DNA of 30,174 nt from Branchiostoma floridae (taxonomy: Eukaryota > Chordata > Leptocardii > Amphioxiformes > Branchiostomatidae). Location of the stretch: positions 6,706,581-6,736,754 of the forward strand of contig NC_049995.1 in NCBI RefSeq assembly GCF_000003815.2, read 5' to 3'. Positions 1 through 9,904 of this stretch are shown here, in pieces (the first letter of the stretch is position 1; each line of letters starts with the position of its first letter). The position numbers and the translations under genes were made by a program. The notes beneath the pieces are model-generated. The model was given only the letters and a program-made list of their open reading frames with translations. It made no database searches and had not been told where the DNA came from.

Positions 1-35
1 GTGTGTGTGTGTGTGTGTATGTGTGTGTATGTGTA

Positions 36-68
<33 letters not shown>

Positions 69-140
69 GTATGTGTGTGTATGTGTATGTGTGTGTGTGT
101 GTATGTGTATGTGTGTGTGTGTGTTTGTGTGTGTTGCGCG
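1..140. repeat. (GT)n microsatellite with TATG interruptions
   Basis: Almost pure GT dinucleotide with scattered GTAT units, fading out near 140. The open frames through it encode only Val/Cys or Met/Cys strings and are not genes. It probably lies in an intron or upstream part of the sulfotransferase gene whose exons begin at 508. Confidence 0.95.
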
Positions 141-507
141 TTTGTATTGTGTGGCATGTTTGACCATTTCACAATTTTTTTGTCTTTTAGTGGTCTTTGT
201 ATTTTTGCATGTAAATGTGCGATGAATGTGTGTGCGTGCGAGTGTCTATGTGTGGTACGGCGTAAAAGTGCATATGTATGTGTAGTCACGTGTGTATGAA
301 ATGTACATGGCTGTTTACTGAAATCATTATAATATTTTGCGCCAATCAGCAATTTGTTTTGCGAATTAATCATTGTTCTTAATACTTAAAATTGATAACC
401 TCGTTATACGGTGGAGGTCTAATATGTCTCTTGATAGTATCGAAAACAGCTTACTAATAAAGACATAACTATGTTCGTTATGTTTATTTTTCCGATGCAT
501 GTTACAG

Positions 508-2550
508 GTCATCTACGTCGCCAGGAACCCCAAAGATCTTTCAGTGTCCTACTATCACTTCCACTTTATGTGTCCAACACTCAAGACCCCCACATCCTGG
601 GATCAGTTCCTACAGGAGTTTGTCAACGGAGAAGGTAGTGGTAGAGAAATTTCTGCTTAATACATCACTTTCTCCATTATGCCATCAATGTCAGTTCTCA
701 TAGCAATATCAGCGTAGTTTTCATGGCAAAATCAGCGTAGTTTTTGTGGCAACATCAGCGTAGTCCTCAAAGCAACATCAGCGTAGTTCTTATAACAACG
801 TCAGTGTAGCGCTCATAGCAACATCAGCGTAGTTCTCATAGCAATTTTAGCGTAGATCTCATAGCCATTTCAGAGCAGTTGTCAGCAATATCAGCGTAGT
901 TCTCATAACAATTTCAGCGTAGCTCTTATAGCCATTTCAGAGCAGTTGTCAGCAATATCAGCGTAGTTCTCATAACAATATCAGCGTAGCTCTTATAGCC
1001 ATTTCAGAGCAGTTGTCAGCAATATCAGCGTAGTTCTCACAACAATATCAGCGTAGCTCTTATAGCCATTTCAGAGCAGTTGTCAGCAATATCAGCGTAG
1101 TTCTCACAACAATATCAGCGTAGTTCTCATAGCAATTAATTGTATAATTGAGTTAGTTTACAAGGGGTTTTCGGAGCTGAGGCTGCTTGAAATTTTACGA
1201 AACAAATATGGACGATGTTAATTTCAGACTGTATGGAATTATTCTAGAAACAGATTATGCAGAGTCGTAGTGATAAGATTGAATAGGAAACCTGCACTGA
1301 ACGCACAAAGATTGTGTACAGATTCTGAAGAAATTTCATGAACATTAAATACAAATTGTTAATCAATAAAGCAACATAACAAAAAAATAGCTCTTCAAAC
1401 TGATGACCTTAGTACACAATTGCACTAATATCGTCAAATGATCTCAACATCTAAGTCCTTCCTCGTCTCGCTCTCCGTGTGAACATTGTTCAAAACACAC
1501 TAAGGTTTGAACTTATCTTATGATAAATATTGTTTGTGACAAATATGTGACAAAAATATGTATTTACCTCAACAAGTGTACAATGGTGCATGGCACGATC
1601 ACGTGCTGGGTTGGTGGGAACAGAAGGACAACCCAAACGTGCTGTTTCTTAAGTACGAGGACCTACAAAAGGTACAACCTTAAGAAACGTTGTTAGCTCC
1701 GTTAATAAGGGATATTTTAATCAAGTGGTGTGTTTCTTTGTCCTGGTGCGTGTGTCTGCGTTAAATACTAGCTATAGAGGCATGTCGAGGAAATATAGTT
1801 GACCAAGGCTCAGAATCTTTTTTTCTCATTGGAGCAGTAAGGTAAGATAAAATACAGAGAAGGGGCATCGTTGAAGAGATTCATTAGTCACGTGTGTACA
1901 CAGGTAATAGAAGATTCATCAAACAGTGACTACTTTTGAACGGTAAACACACGAACCTCCACCATCTTGTTTACGAAGTGACCTAGATCTCGCGAGAGTT
2001 GTGATCCACGCAAGTCTCGACCTAGTTCTCACAACTCTCGCCAGAACTAGATCACTCCGTGAACAAGATGGATTTATAGTCATAAAAATTGGAGGTACGT
2101 GTGTTTACCTTTAAAAGGTAGTCACTGCTTAATGAACATTCTATTAACCAAAGAAGCGAGGCATTTTAGGAAGATATGAGGTCTCTCAAGGTATGAGAAA
2201 AAGCAGGCGAGAAAAACTGGTTGTGTAAAAGAAAATTCCTATGTCCTAAGAACAATCTCAATAAATGTATAGATTATTTTTGATATAAGGTTATTCACAA
2301 GACGCAACTGTTCATTGTTTTATCATGACTTTTGTTATCCTTGGATAATGAATCTATTTGTCCTAAAGAACCCCCGGAAGCAGGTGGAGAAAGTTCCTGC
2401 AGTGGCCCGTGACCCCGAAAGTGATTGACAAGGTCGTGGAACACAGCACGTTCCACAAAATGGCCACAAATCCTGCCACGAACAACGTTGCAGGGAAGGA
2501 GGCCAAAGCGGGAGTATTTGACTTCTCGAAGGGGACTTTCTTTAGAAAAG
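508..2550 (+). CDS. cytosolic sulfotransferase, partial (three 3'-half exons, last one frameshifted)
   Basis: Transfers sulfonate from PAPS to hydroxyl or amine acceptors in the cytosol (family knowledge). Exons 508-634 (127 bp), 1577-1671 (95 bp) and 2369-2550 (182 bp) have AG/GT borders. Exon 1 reads VIYVARNPKDLSVSYYHF, the PAPS 3'-phosphate-binding segment with its conserved Arg and Ser. Exon 2 gives YNGAWHDHVLGWWEQ then LFLKYEDLQK. Exon 3 starts NPRKQVEKV in the expected frame, but the rest of the homology (VIDKVVEHSTFHKM ... FFRKG) lies in another frame. The entry frame stops at 2426-2428. As I recall, vertebrate SULT1 exons are 127, 95 and 181 bp, so the structure is conserved. The 5' exons lie outside the window. 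The last exon (RKGxxGDWK region) is not seen and may fall in the N gap. It could be a pseudogene, a polymorphic null allele or a sequence error; the subfamily is not resolved. Confidence 0.88.
690..1132. repeat. minisatellite: ~23-bp monomers with a 67-bp higher-order unit
   Basis: Tandem copies of a unit built around ATCAGCGTAGTTCTCATA fill most of the intron after the first sulfotransferase exon. In the distal half, a 67-bp compound unit containing GAGCAGTTGTCAGCAATATC recurs about four times (GTTGTC at 878, 945, 1012 and 1079). The proximal half keeps only the short monomer and is more diverged. Confidence 0.9.
1924..2127. mobile_element. fold-back / MITE-like inverted repeat element
   Basis: The left arm starts CAGTGACTACTTTTGAACGG and the right arm ends as its imperfect reverse complement (CTTTTAAAAGGTAGTCACTG region). 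Homology continues inward through CATCTTGTTTACGAAGTGA and its mirror and through CGCGAGAGTTGTGA. The arms are about 80 bp and the whole could form a long hairpin. No coding capacity is visible. It sits in the intron before the last visible sulfotransferase exon. A related partial copy lies near 24853-24965. Confidence 0.8.
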
Positions 2551-2574
2551 GTATAGATTTCGCCCTCTGATATA

Positions 2575-2674
2575 NNNNNNNNNNNNNNNNNNNNNNNNNN
2601 NNNNNNNNNNNNNNNNNNNNNNNNNNNNNNNNNNNNNNNNNNNNNNNNNNNNNNNNNNNNNNNNNNNNNNNNNN
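2575..2674. other. assembly gap (100 N)
   Basis: Exactly 100 undetermined bases, a length often used for gaps of unknown size. The missing terminal exon of the sulfotransferase would be expected here. Confidence 0.98.
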
Positions 2675-2738
2675 CTTTATTGTTAATACTGCAGAACTAA
2701 ACTTACCCAAACGGTTGGTGACGACTAAGTCTTCGTAA

Positions 2739-3149
2739 ATGAATAAATCGAGTTCTTATATACTGAAGGCAGATAAGCTTAGATCGATTCTGTACGCGGC
2801 TAAACAACATGCAATGGCGTTTGAAAGGGTCCTAAACTCCAAAAGGGAGCATTCTTTTGCAGCTAGAACTAGCGCCATTTTGTTTGTTGACAACGTTAAA
2901 GTTAATCCATGGTCAACAACATACAGTCTGTCAATGTCGTTGTTACTGCGAACAAAGGTGAACTTGGAGGCGTTTAAAGGCAAGCTAAGAAATATAATCC
3001 CGAGTCAGAACTTCAATTATCAAAGTCAATATTACCACTATTCAAGGAGCAAATATTCGATGCCGCAGTGGCACGAGGACGCCGTGAAGTCTAATTTTCG
3101 TGGGTTACATTATCTGTACTTAGCTCGGTTGGGCAAAACTGTACAATAA
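2739..3149 (+). other. 136-codon open frame of unknown nature, ending in a LINE-like 3' tail
   Basis: An uninterrupted frame starting MNKSSSYILKADK and ending RLGKTVQ. I recognise no domain. Just after its stop comes AATAAAGG followed by ATTC repeats (about 3146-3170), the kind of tail left by L2/CR1-like non-LTR retrotransposons, so the frame may be retrotransposon sequence. No splice or promoter evidence supports a host gene. Confidence 0.25.
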
Positions 3150-3399
3150 AGGTCTTCATTCATTCATTATCTAGGGAATCCTAGGGTGACTTGTTTCGGC
3201 GCCGTTTTTAATCGCTCAAATGATGAAATAATGATGCAAATGTGGGAATACAGTGCAGTATATATAAATTTCATGCAGATTGCCTTATCCAGATTATCTC
3301 CACTATTTCACAATAATACATGTATTAAGTAGGTTGCCTTTAAAGATTCATTTATTGAGATTTACAACATATTGTGGAAGGATTGACATATAACAGGTG

Positions 3400-3860
3400 A
3401 CTATCCCCTTTGCAAGATGTCAACCTGGAGACCAGACTGGAAGGTTTCATCCACTCACATCTGGAAGAACCCCAACTTTTTTCGACAAGTATAGTGGGTT
3501 CTTTAACAATAAGTCAAATACAACAAGTATATTTTAAGTTCTTGCCCGATGGCTAATTGCAAGTGACAAAATGACATACAGACAATGGTAATCAGTATAG
3601 TAAGCAACTACTCTAGTCTAAATTATAACGCTAACACGCGCGAGTTTTGTCTCTCCTCAAACACGGGACCTCGATATCCATCTAATGTCCTATCCGAACG
3701 ACGTCCCTAACCGTAACTAGCTACTCATTTCCACCTGAGTGAAGCGAGGAAGGTCGTATTAAGCACCAAGGGCACACGATCAGTGACATGTCATCAGACC
3801 CGGGACCTCTAAGTTCAGGGCCAAACGCCAGCCGTTACGCCACATGACCTCAATGAAAAG
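3400..3860 (-). mobile_element. tRNA-headed SINE-like element, diverged
   Basis: Read on the minus strand, 3855-3790 carries a box-A-like GTGGCGTAACGG and a box-B-like GGTCCCGGGTCTGA. The body follows (CCTCGCTTCACTCAGGTGG, then GGACGTCGTTCGGATAGGAC), and the distal part contains GTTAAAGAACCCACTATAC near 3480-3510. The same body motifs recur at 6190-6245, 15115-15440, 18885-19170 and 29075-29320, so this is one dispersed family. Confidence 0.6.
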
Positions 3861-4883
3861 CGTCGCCCGCAGGCCGATTTGAGCTGTCATGAATAAACAA
3901 AATTTCTAACAAAACAAACAGATGAAATATCAAATTTCCCTTAGCGTAACATGAAAAAGTCTTTAAGGAACAACTGAAAATAAAATCACAAGAAAACAGA
4001 CAATAAAGATTTTGTTGTGCCGAAAGTATGTGCCTGTCTGAGTTTCAGCCCAAAATTGAAATCAAGACTTGTCCTCTTTAGATTTGTCCAAAATTCTAAC
4101 ATATATAAACAGTCAATACTGTACATGTATCCTACCAAAACATTTGATCCAGTGTCACAAAAGTACCGGATGTAAAGGGAATTGACCTATGTGACCTTGC
4201 CCGTCATTGCAAAGGTGACATGAAACTGTATGAAGCTGCGGCCCAGCGATTTGACAAAGCGCTCAACGGTTTTCATAGATAAAGCATACATACACAGCCC
4301 GTTGCACTACCGACGGAAAATGCCAGGTGGAACGTATTCGAACTTGACCTTTCTTTTTACAACCGCCACACAACTATTATCAAGATCCATTGACAACTTC
4401 TCTGAGTTCTATATTCTGTTGACTTACATACAGACCCAACAAGGCCTGGCTCAACCGTTTTCATACTTCTTGGTGACGACAACAACGAACGCTTTACGTA
4501 TTTTGTTGCATCAAAGTTTACTCATATTTGTACGTTTTGCATGATATTCCCATCATAAAGTCAAGAGTAACGTAAATCCAACTAGTTAGGACTCAGCGAC
4601 TCAGCCAACGTGCCGAAGTCCAGTGATGCAATGTATCTTTTTCTTAATCCGAAAAGATTAGACCTGTACCAGTACTAGTCATACCATGATTGATAATCTG
4701 TGCAGTTGGTGTATATAAGCTTATAGACTTATAAGATTCATCAGGACTTGCGATGTTAACTGTATCTCTGAGTGTTATATACTTTATATGCCCTTGCCTC
4801 TTCCCTCATGACCTCAATGAAAAGCTTCCTGCAGGCCAATTTTAGCTTTCATGAATAAACAAAGAATCAAACAAACAAACAGG
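3844..4883. repeat. two direct copies of a ~65-bp retroelement 3' tail
   Basis: Positions 3844-3905 and 4807-4866 are near-identical: TGACCTCAATGAAAAGC, then GCAGGCC, then TCATGAATAAACAAA. Each is followed by an (AAAC)n-type tail. The AATAAA plus A-rich tail suggests the 3' end of a non-LTR element present twice. I saw no gene in the rest of 3870-5730. Confidence 0.6.
4245..4530 (-). repeat. minus-strand relatives of the ~150-bp 'ACTCGAGAA' repeat
   Basis: On the minus strand this stretch follows the same order of words as the array at 10.4-11.6 kb: caagaagtatgaaaacggtt, a GTTGTAAAAAGAAAGGTCAAG segment, a TTCGAATACG segment and CCGTCGGTAGTGCA. Conservation is low. The 104-codon open frame on the plus strand here is therefore taken as repeat, not gene. 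Confidence 0.45.
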
Positions 4884-5734
4884 TCTGATCTTCAAGCAGA
4901 TGCTAGAATGGCAAAATTACAAGGTTCACAACGTGCCTGGATGCTTCGTTTTTCGTGATACACTGCGAGGGTTGCATGCCAAAGAAATCAACAACAAATC
5001 AACAGCAACAACAAAAGGGGCAGTCAGACTATGCTACACGATTATCCATTCGAACATCTGCTTGAAGAGTAGAACCATCAGTGTCAAACCTTTTATCCCA
5101 ACATCTGCTTGAATATATCAGAACAGTACGTGATCGATTTTCTATCCTATCTTGGAGGTTTAACTTTAACGCAAGTCCGACAAGTATCCCCCTCCCCACT
5201 TCATGGGATAGTAAATGTGAGAAAATGTGTACCAGTTTAGTCCAAGTCAGCTTGAAGACCTCAGCATACCTTTAGTACCGATACCAGATAGCAGGTGGAA
5301 ACACACATCCCCTCAAGAAAATACTTGACTGTTTACAGATCACGAAAGAGGGTCGTCTTAAGGTTAAGACACTGTGTTAATAAAAAGGATTAGACCATGT
5401 AGAACATTATGCCACAGCAGGACGTACAGTGTTTATGAAGCAATGGTCACGTGGTTGGGTAGACAATGCAGTCGTGCCGACATCATGATGTTGTCTGACA
5501 TCCGTGTCACATGGTGACAGCTGGCGCGGAGGGTTTGATTTGAAAATATCGAAGAATTCCACTTTGTCAAGGCCTGTCCTACAACAGCAAAGAAACTCCA
5601 GGAGCTAAGGAAGCTTGCAGGATGCAAACCGCAGTGGAAAAAAGATGAAGAAAGACTGAATGCAGCTATAGGACTTTTTTATAGATGCAGAATGCAGTGC
5701 CTGATGATGATGATGATGATGATGTCCTACTTAC

Positions 5735-5737
5735 AGT

Positions 5738-5773
<36 letters not shown>

Positions 5774-5850
5774 GAAGAGAGAGAGAGAGAAAGAGAGAGG
5801 GAGAGGGAGGGAGAGAGAGGGAGAGAGAAAGAGAGAGAGAGAGGGAGAAG

Positions 5851-5881
<31 letters not shown>

Positions 5882-5917
5882 GAAGAGAGAGAGAGAAAGA
5901 GAGAGGGAGAGGGAGGA

Positions 5918-5954
<37 letters not shown>

Positions 5955-5955
5955 C
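5735..5955. repeat. (GA)n microsatellite
   Basis: About 220 bp of GA dinucleotide with GGGA and AAAG interruptions. It gives artefactual Arg/Glu frames on plus and Ser/Leu frames on minus. A short (GAT)n run lies just upstream at 5703-5722. Confidence 0.95.
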
Positions 5956-5959
5956 CGCT

Positions 5960-6110
5960 AGGATATTGGAGATTTCTTTTGTACAACCAGAATGTCTCTT
6001 ACCTGCTGACGTTTCGGATGTCTATCAGAGACATCTTCCTCAGAGTTTGTAACTGGAGTTCTGCTTCTTGCCGCTATATGTAGCCGATGTAGGAGGCGCC
6101 TTTGTGGCGA
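5960..6110 (-). repeat. repeat with a hammerhead-like CTGAGGA...GAAAC motif
   Basis: On the minus strand CTGAGGA (6043-6037) is followed by a perfect 6-bp stem GATGTC/GACATC with a 7-nt loop (6035-6017) and then GAAACGTC. This arrangement (CTGANGA, stem II, GAAA) recalls the hammerhead ribozymes reported in Penelope-like retroelements. The base pair next to the core is A-C, so it would be degenerate. No flanking reverse transcriptase is visible. Confidence 0.4.
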
Positions 6111-6169
6111 GAACACAATCCAAAACGTGGTTGAGTTTGTACCCACTTCGTAATCTGAAATATCCTATG

Positions 6170-6245
6170 TTCCAGCCTGATGAAATTCTTTTCCATCTAA
6201 CGTCCTATCCGAGGGACGTCTCTAACCGAAACTAGTAAGTATTCA
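6170..6245 (-). mobile_element. SINE body fragment
   Basis: ATCTAACGTCCTATCCGAGG, GACGTCTC and the TACTTACTAGTTTCGG-like body match the SINE body seen at 3640-3740 in the same orientation. No tRNA-like head is present, so this is a truncated copy. Nothing convincing was found between 6250 and 6690. Confidence 0.5.
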
Positions 6246-6701
6246 TTTCCAGAATATAAGAACTAAAACAAACTTTTCATTAAAACTTGACATGGAAAGG
6301 AATTAGTACATTTTGTCATTCTAACATATTTCCAAGAAGATGTAAGAGGGGAATCATTATACGCACGTCTTTTGGTTAATGCGTTTTGCGGACTCACTGG
6401 ACAGCCAGAACACGTTGCTATGTCACGTCCCAACATCTGCTTGGAAATTGACTCAAACCTCACATTGACTTTTGTGCAACGTTGGGATGGACCATTGAAT
6501 AAAAGGGTTGTTCATAGTTGAAGCCAGTTTGCAAACGTTTAACCTCAAGACATGCAACTATACATATATAGAAACATTATTTTTATATAGGAAATCATTA
6601 AAAATATATTGTTACATTTTATTTTACGTAGCTTTATCATTCTAAAATTTTAAGAGACAATATATCTCCCCCAAAATTGAAGCTTACTGTAATATTCCAA
6701 G

Positions 6702-8474
6702 ATGGCGGTTCCAGCAGGCTTGCCGGTGGATCAGGAGCTGAAAAAGGCCTTCCAAGAGCTTCAGGTGAGCAGATATGATATTTACCGTCTTGGTTTTTAG
6801 TCAAATAAAACATTGAGATCATAATGGTATGCTGGTGAGGGCTGTAGAATTCTAAATGTAGGCGCAGAGGGCGAAGTAATTTGGAATGTGGGGAGGGGGG
6901 CGGCATGGTATCTTGTCCAAGAAAAATTCTGTCCACGGAAATTTTTTGTAAAGAAAAATTGAGAATTACAATTACGAACTGCTCACTTCTTTCGCTGTTC
7001 ATGTACAACCGCACCACTCAGACTCTAAGACTGTGTACCTCCGACCTAGCGTGCAGTGGCTAAACATAATTTTGCCTGCTACTAGTAATTTCTTCATTTA
7101 CAAACAAACTTTCACAAATCTAACTTTTGAGATCAGTTGGGCTGGCTGAAATGGAACTCTCACCGCTAATAACACACGTCAGTGCAGGCATTAATTTTTT
7201 GACTCTACAGTCTTTTTAGGGTACCCACAGGGAGAAATACATGAATGAGTTTCCTTAAACCCTAAAACGAGTTTCTTTTTTTCTAGACTAAGATGATCAG
7301 CACCCAGCAGCAGCTGAAGGTGGCTGACGCTCAGATCGAGGCTCAGCGCCGGCTGCAACAACACGCCAAACTCACCGACAAGGAGATCTCCAGTCTGCCG
7401 GAGGAGACACGCGTGTACGAGGGTGAGAGCTCAACCTTTGTTCTTACTCAAAGCCTTTCATATGGTGGCATAACACAGTATTTATTGGCAAACCCTGTCC
7501 TCAATGGTAGTTCAGGTATAACGTCCTTGAGTATAACTAAGGTAATGCGCCAAAGTGTATCTCCAGTCTGCCGTAGGAGACACGCGTGTACGAGGCAGCT
7601 TTTCTTATGGTCGCATGACACAGTATTTATTGGCAAAAATAATGTTATATAACGTCCTTGTTTGGGTGTAAAGTAGTGCACTACGGTGTATCTCCAGTCT
7701 GCCCAAGGAGACACAAGTGTACGATTTTTTTTTAAATTTTTTTCATTTACTTAAAGTTCACCGCAAAACAAGGCTGTTGGAGCCACTTAGACATTTTGGG
7801 TTACAATACTGTATAGTGAAGAAAGATGTGTGTTAACCCTTGACTTAAACAGTTGTAGATTGTATCCCATGGGAAAGCAGGTCCGTGGAAGCTCATTCCA
7901 TAGCGAAGTTGTTCTTGTTCAACCTGTCGTGTTGGCAGTCTTCCCCAGCTGTTTAAGGCAGAATGATTCTTCAAATAGACACAAAATGTAGGCAGGGTTT
8001 TTTTTAGACTAGAATTAGAGACAAATTGCAAGAGGGAGTACTGCAATTGAGTTGTGCAACCAAGTGGGGGAGATAGGTTCTCCCTACCACAGTGTGGAGC
8101 TTCCAAGGGGCCAAACTTATTACATTGTATCAGACAGATCACTGGTCAATCAGAATTTTATGCTTGCCAGAGGATCTGCTCCCATGGGTAAGGGGGCAGG
8201 TAGCAGTGATGGTCAGGGCATGAGGGTGCCCCCTTTTCTTTGTTTAAAAAAAAATCCCTGTTTGTTGTCCACCCCCACCCCCCACCCAGGTGTAGGACGG
8301 ATGTTCCTTCTCCAGCCCATCCCCACCGTCAGGGAGAACCTTAAGACGAAGATGGAGTCTTCAGACGAGAAGATTAAGAAGCTGCAGAGCAACAAAACTT
8401 ACCTGGAGAGGAATGTGAAGGAAAGTCAGGAGAACATCAGGGAGATGATCATGCAGAAAAAGGCTGCTAGTTAA
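6702..8474 (+). CDS. PFDN1: prefoldin subunit 1 (complete, 3 exons, 127 aa)
   Basis: Beta-type subunit of the hexameric cytosolic prefoldin, which binds unfolded actin and tubulin chains and hands them to the CCT chaperonin (family knowledge). Exons are 6702-6764, 7287-7422 and 8290-8474, all with GT-AG introns and phases that join to 384 bp. Exon 1 encodes MAVPAGLPVDQELKKAFQEL. Exon 2 is the first coiled-coil helix (STQQQLKVADAQIEAQRRL), then LTDKEISSLPEETRVYEG. Exon 3 starts VGRMFLLQP, the beta-hairpin region, and continues into the second helix with KTYLERNVKESQENIREM. Human PFDN1 is 122 residues. The start codon lies in CAAGATGGCGGT, a YY1-like context common at housekeeping genes. Intron 2 contains duplicated pieces of exon 2 and a LINE 3' end. 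The gene is convergent with the HMGCL exon downstream. Confidence 0.96.
7386..7725 (+). repeat. tandem duplication of the PFDN1 exon 2 end and adjacent intron (3 copies)
   Basis: The last 37 bp of exon 2 (from ATCTCCAGTCTGCC at 7386 to the donor at 7423) recur at 7559-7595 and 7690-7718. The following intron words (ATGGTGGCATAACACAGTAT, then ATTGGCAAA and ATAACGTCCTTG) also repeat, so the unit is about 173 bp and then 131 bp. The two intronic copies lack the GT donor: it has become CA in one and TT in the other. Confidence 0.88.
7740..8110 (-). mobile_element. LINE (CR1/L2-like) 3' end, reverse orientation
   Basis: On the minus strand, about 7921-7787 encodes RTTSLWNELPRTCF, QLFKSRVNTHLSS and a stop at 7789-7787, the typical C-terminal end of a CR1/L2-type reverse transcriptase. 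It is followed by the 3' tail words AGTGGCTCC and CTTGTTTTGCGGTGAA. Two other fragments of the family lie at 17159-17335 and 23870-23985. It is 5'-truncated and sits in PFDN1 intron 2. Confidence 0.8.
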
Positions 8475-8665
8475 CTGGAGACACCAATATCATAGCCTGG
8501 TATCCAGCCATATTATAGCTCCTGAGTCTCTTCTGTCCTTTCTGCATATATGTGTTTGTGGAGAGGACAGAAGAGACTTGGGAGCTATTATATGGCTGGA
8601 TACCAGGCTATCAATATCAGAGAGATGATCATGCAGAAAAAGGCTGCAAGTTAACTGGACAGCAC
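8433..8665 (+). repeat. tandem duplication of the PFDN1 coding end, split by a fold-back element
   Basis: The last codons and stop of PFDN1 (AGATGATCATGCAGAAAAAG to TTAACTGGA, 8433-8485) recur at 8613-8665 with a few changes (GCTAGT to GCAAGT). A 120-bp inverted repeat separates the copies. The first in-frame stop at 8472 ends the protein, so the second copy is 3' UTR. Confidence 0.9.
8492..8611. mobile_element. 120-bp fold-back MITE in the PFDN1 3' UTR
   Basis: Starts ATAGCCTGGTATCCAGCCAT and ends with the near-perfect reverse complement; complementarity continues through GAGTCTCTTCTGTCC and its mirror, leaving a loop of only about 25 nt. It is flanked by the direct repeat CAATATC (8485-8491 and 8612-8618), consistent with a 7-bp target duplication. 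It would form a strong RNA hairpin in the transcript. Confidence 0.85.
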
Positions 8666-9118
8666 AATTGGGACTCCTAGCATCAACTGTAAATGTGTTT
8701 AAGTTTGGAGGGATTTAATTTCCAACACTTTTGTGTGTGTTTGTGTGTATGTTTTACACTTGTCTTTACAGATTGTGGATTGTTTTGTAACAGTTAGATT
8801 CAAATCTATGCTATCATATACAAATGCTCCATTTTAGACAGATGGACATATGATACATTTGTTTTTGACTATATTACTGACAAAGCACATATGAATGATT
8901 GATTTGATTAGACATTTGTTTTATTACAATATAATACTCTCACACTGCAGGGTGGATTTTATATGTATGTCAAATCACCCATCTCTGTTAGTATCCTGAA
9001 ATTGTAACCTGATGTCAATTTAAACACAGATACATGTATGATGTATTGCAATGTCTATCTGTGTTTGTGTGTAATTGACAAGCATTTCAATCATGATTAA
9101 TTGTGTTAGTGTTTGAGA

Positions 9119-9128
9119 AATAAATAAA
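9119..9128 (+). terminator. overlapping poly(A) signals for PFDN1
   Basis: AATAAATAAA gives two overlapping AATAAA hexamers about 645 bp after the stop codon. No other canonical hexamer was noticed between 8475 and here. Confidence 0.6.
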
Positions 9129-9204
9129 CTGGCATCGTGACGACATTTTCATTGCCAACTTCTATCTACATCAACAACAGGCAAATATAGTGGTCATGTT
9201 ATGA

Positions 9205-9600
9205 TCCATGCCTGTAGCCAGGATTTTGGTTGGGGGGGGGGTTCTTTTGAGTACTTGTGGGACCATCGAGCGCCGCAGGCGCGAGACTCACGCCGAAGGC
9301 TTGAGCTGCCTAGGGGGGTCCGGGGGCATGCTCCCCCGGAAAAAATTGAAATCTTGATCCTCTAAAACGCCATTTCCTGCATTTTGGCGGGAAAAATTTA
9401 CTAGCTAAGTTTACTGTAATGGAATTTCTATTAAAATACACAAGGCTTTTGCCAAGTCTTTGAAGCGAACAAAGGCACGAGGTATCGCAATGGAGGTCCG
9501 GAGAAATTTTGAAATCTGGACCCTCTGAAAAGCCATTTCCTGCACTTTCTGGGGCAAATTTTGCTGATAGAACCACTAAGATTGAATGAAGTGTCTATCG
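9205..9600. repeat. dispersed G-rich repeat with internal duplication
   Basis: Begins CTGTAGCCAGGATTTTGG, then runs of G, GGGGGGTCCGGGGGCATG and CTCCCCCGGAAAA. The segment AAATCTTGATCCTCTAAAAC plus GCCATTTCCTGCA (9349 on) is repeated in altered form at about 9511-9545 (GACCCTCTGAAAAGCCATTT). I know similar words from invertebrate repeat families but cannot name the family. Open frames on the minus strand here are repeat-derived. Confidence 0.65.
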
Positions 9601-9715
9601 GTGAAAAATGCAAATCAGTCATGCCTTTGAAAAAAATCTTGGACATGGAAAAGTGGACCTTTGAGCGTGAGGATGATGTTGGTTGCCATGGTAAGGGTGT
9701 GGCTTGTTGTCATGG

Positions 9716-9817
9716 CTACAGTTTGCTCATGGCTTGAGCCACTTTAGAGCTAGTTCTCCTGCCCAGAGCAGCTGAGATGAAACTCCCCACACTGGTCAGC
9801 TTGTCCAGGTCCACTCC
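9716..9817 (-). CDS. HMGCL: hydroxymethylglutaryl-CoA lyase, last coding exon only
   Basis: HMG-CoA lyase splits HMG-CoA into acetoacetate and acetyl-CoA, the last step of leucine breakdown and ketogenesis, in mitochondria and peroxisomes (family knowledge). After an acceptor CTACAG (9823-9818) the exon encodes 33 residues: GVDLDKLTSVGSF, then ALGRRTSSKVAQAMSKL and TAG at 9718-9716. The human enzyme also ends with 33 residues after this point, sharing TSSKVAQA and ending CKL. Here the end is SKL, the canonical PTS1 peroxisome signal. I could not find the preceding exons (catalytic barrel and the conserved Cys loop) on the minus strand between 9.8 and 14 kb. They are either beyond a very long intron or lost. 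It is convergent with PFDN1, stop to stop about 1.24 kb. Confidence 0.85.
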   Translation of the reverse strand, partial: GVDLDKLTSVGSFISAALGRRTSSKVAQAMSKL

Positions 9818-9904
9818 CTGTAGAACACACAGTACAACATGTTAGAACAGAAAGTGTGCACTTATAAATATAATATAGAACAATTGCAATCTTTTCTGAA
9901 GGTA

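Noticed and set aside
1-299. Val/Cys-rich open frames
   Set aside because: Translation of a GT microsatellite; no codon structure beyond the repeat.
690-1132. CRISPR-like array
   Set aside because: Units are contiguous minisatellite monomers with no unique spacers, in a eukaryotic intron.
5666-6083. Arg/Glu-rich (plus) and Ser/Leu-rich (minus) open frames, SR-protein-like
   Set aside because: Direct products of the GA microsatellite at 5735-5955.
7801-8142. 113-codon minus-strand open frame as a gene
   Set aside because: It is the wrong frame of a LINE 3' end; the neighbouring frame gives the recognisable reverse transcriptase C-terminus.
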